Below are positions 23,492 through 23,626 of a stretch of 23,626 nucleotides of DNA, in pieces. Each line of letters begins with the position of its first letter. Within the stretch, counting starts at the first letter, position 1. The notes beneath the pieces were generated by a model. It saw only the letters and a list, made by a program, of their open reading frames with translations. It was not told the DNA's origin and did not search any database. This DNA is from an uncultured Alphaproteobacteria bacterium (GTDB taxonomy: Bacteria; Pseudomonadota; Alphaproteobacteria; Caulobacterales; Caulobacteraceae): contig CAIZKE010000270.1 of assembly GCA_903933475.1 (NCBI GenBank), positions 1 through 23,626 on the forward strand. Direction: 5' to 3'. The translations under genes and the position numbers were made by a program.

Positions 23492-23626
23492 GACTGCGGG
23501 GGCTCGACGAAGACCACGTCCCCGCCCAGCAGGAGGCCGCGGGGCTTTCGCATGGCGAAGATGTGCAGGTTCCAGCCCCGGATCAGGTCCATGGCCTCCT
23601 CGAGCGGCAGGTCCGGCAGGGACCGC
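23488..23626 (-). CDS. Partial gene, C-terminal end only, unknown function
   Basis: The last 45 codons of an open frame that continues beyond the window edge and ends at a TGA at 23488-23490. Visible sequence includes EEAMDLIRGWNLHIFAMR, then RGLLLGGDVVFVEPPQS. The family cannot be told from this fragment. Its stop overlaps the start of the next small gene, so the fragment, the 97-residue gene and the amidohydrolase probably form one operon. Confidence 0.6.
   Translation of the reverse strand, partial: RSLPDLPLEEAMDLIRGWNLHIFAMRKPRGLLLGGDVVFVEPPQS

Overview
The window is very GC-rich, dense DNA from a free-living alphaproteobacterium, most probably a member of the Caulobacteraceae such as Phenylobacterium. 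That placement is inferred from codon use, the catabolic gene content (acyl-CoA dehydrogenase, feruloyl-CoA-synthetase-like ligase, PhyH dioxygenase, NylB-like hydrolase, D-aminoacylase-like amidohydrolase), a FNR/FixK-type site, and a multi-hairpin intergenic repeat of a type I recall from that family. No tRNA, rRNA, insertion sequence, phage gene or CRISPR array was seen. Most genes are on the minus strand; only four are on the plus strand.

Layout. 69-2240 (minus) is a compact unit of a metallo-beta-lactamase-fold hydrolase and two GNAT acetyltransferases with overlapping ends. Divergent from it, 2428-3750 encodes an exported protein built from five modules with four cysteines each, closed by a very strong terminator. 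3830-8526 (minus) is a catabolic operon: acyl-CoA dehydrogenase, feruloyl-CoA-synthetase-like ligase, ThDP enzyme of the acetolactate-synthase superfamily. Divergent from it are a TetR regulator and a phytanoyl-CoA-dioxygenase-like enzyme (8692-10561). A perfect 15-bp palindrome lies between the two arms. Ligase, 2-hydroxylase and ThDP enzyme together resemble the steps of fatty-acid alpha-oxidation, and this is the most interesting functional hypothesis here.

10594-10687 is a multi-hairpin intergenic repeat. 10706-14732 (minus) holds a NylB-like serine hydrolase, a tandem CDGSH iron-sulfur protein, a secreted protein of unknown function, a carboxymuconolactone-decarboxylase-like protein and a VOC (glyoxalase-fold) enzyme. 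14802-19075 (minus) is a tight four-gene unit for exported proteins: a two-CxxCH cytochrome-like protein, a small secreted protein, a Tat-exported DUF1501 protein and a COG3650 protein. It recalls the cytochrome/DUF1501 gene pairs of Planctomycetes. 

19220-19981 is an SDR oxidoreductase with an altered tetrad position. Convergent to it is a HemN-like radical SAM protein (20001-21362) with a FNR/FixK-like box upstream and an unusual Cys-to-Arg change next to its cluster motif. The right end (21535-23626, minus) carries an N-acyl-D-amino-acid-deacylase-like amidohydrolase preceded by two small overlapping genes, the outer one cut by the window edge.
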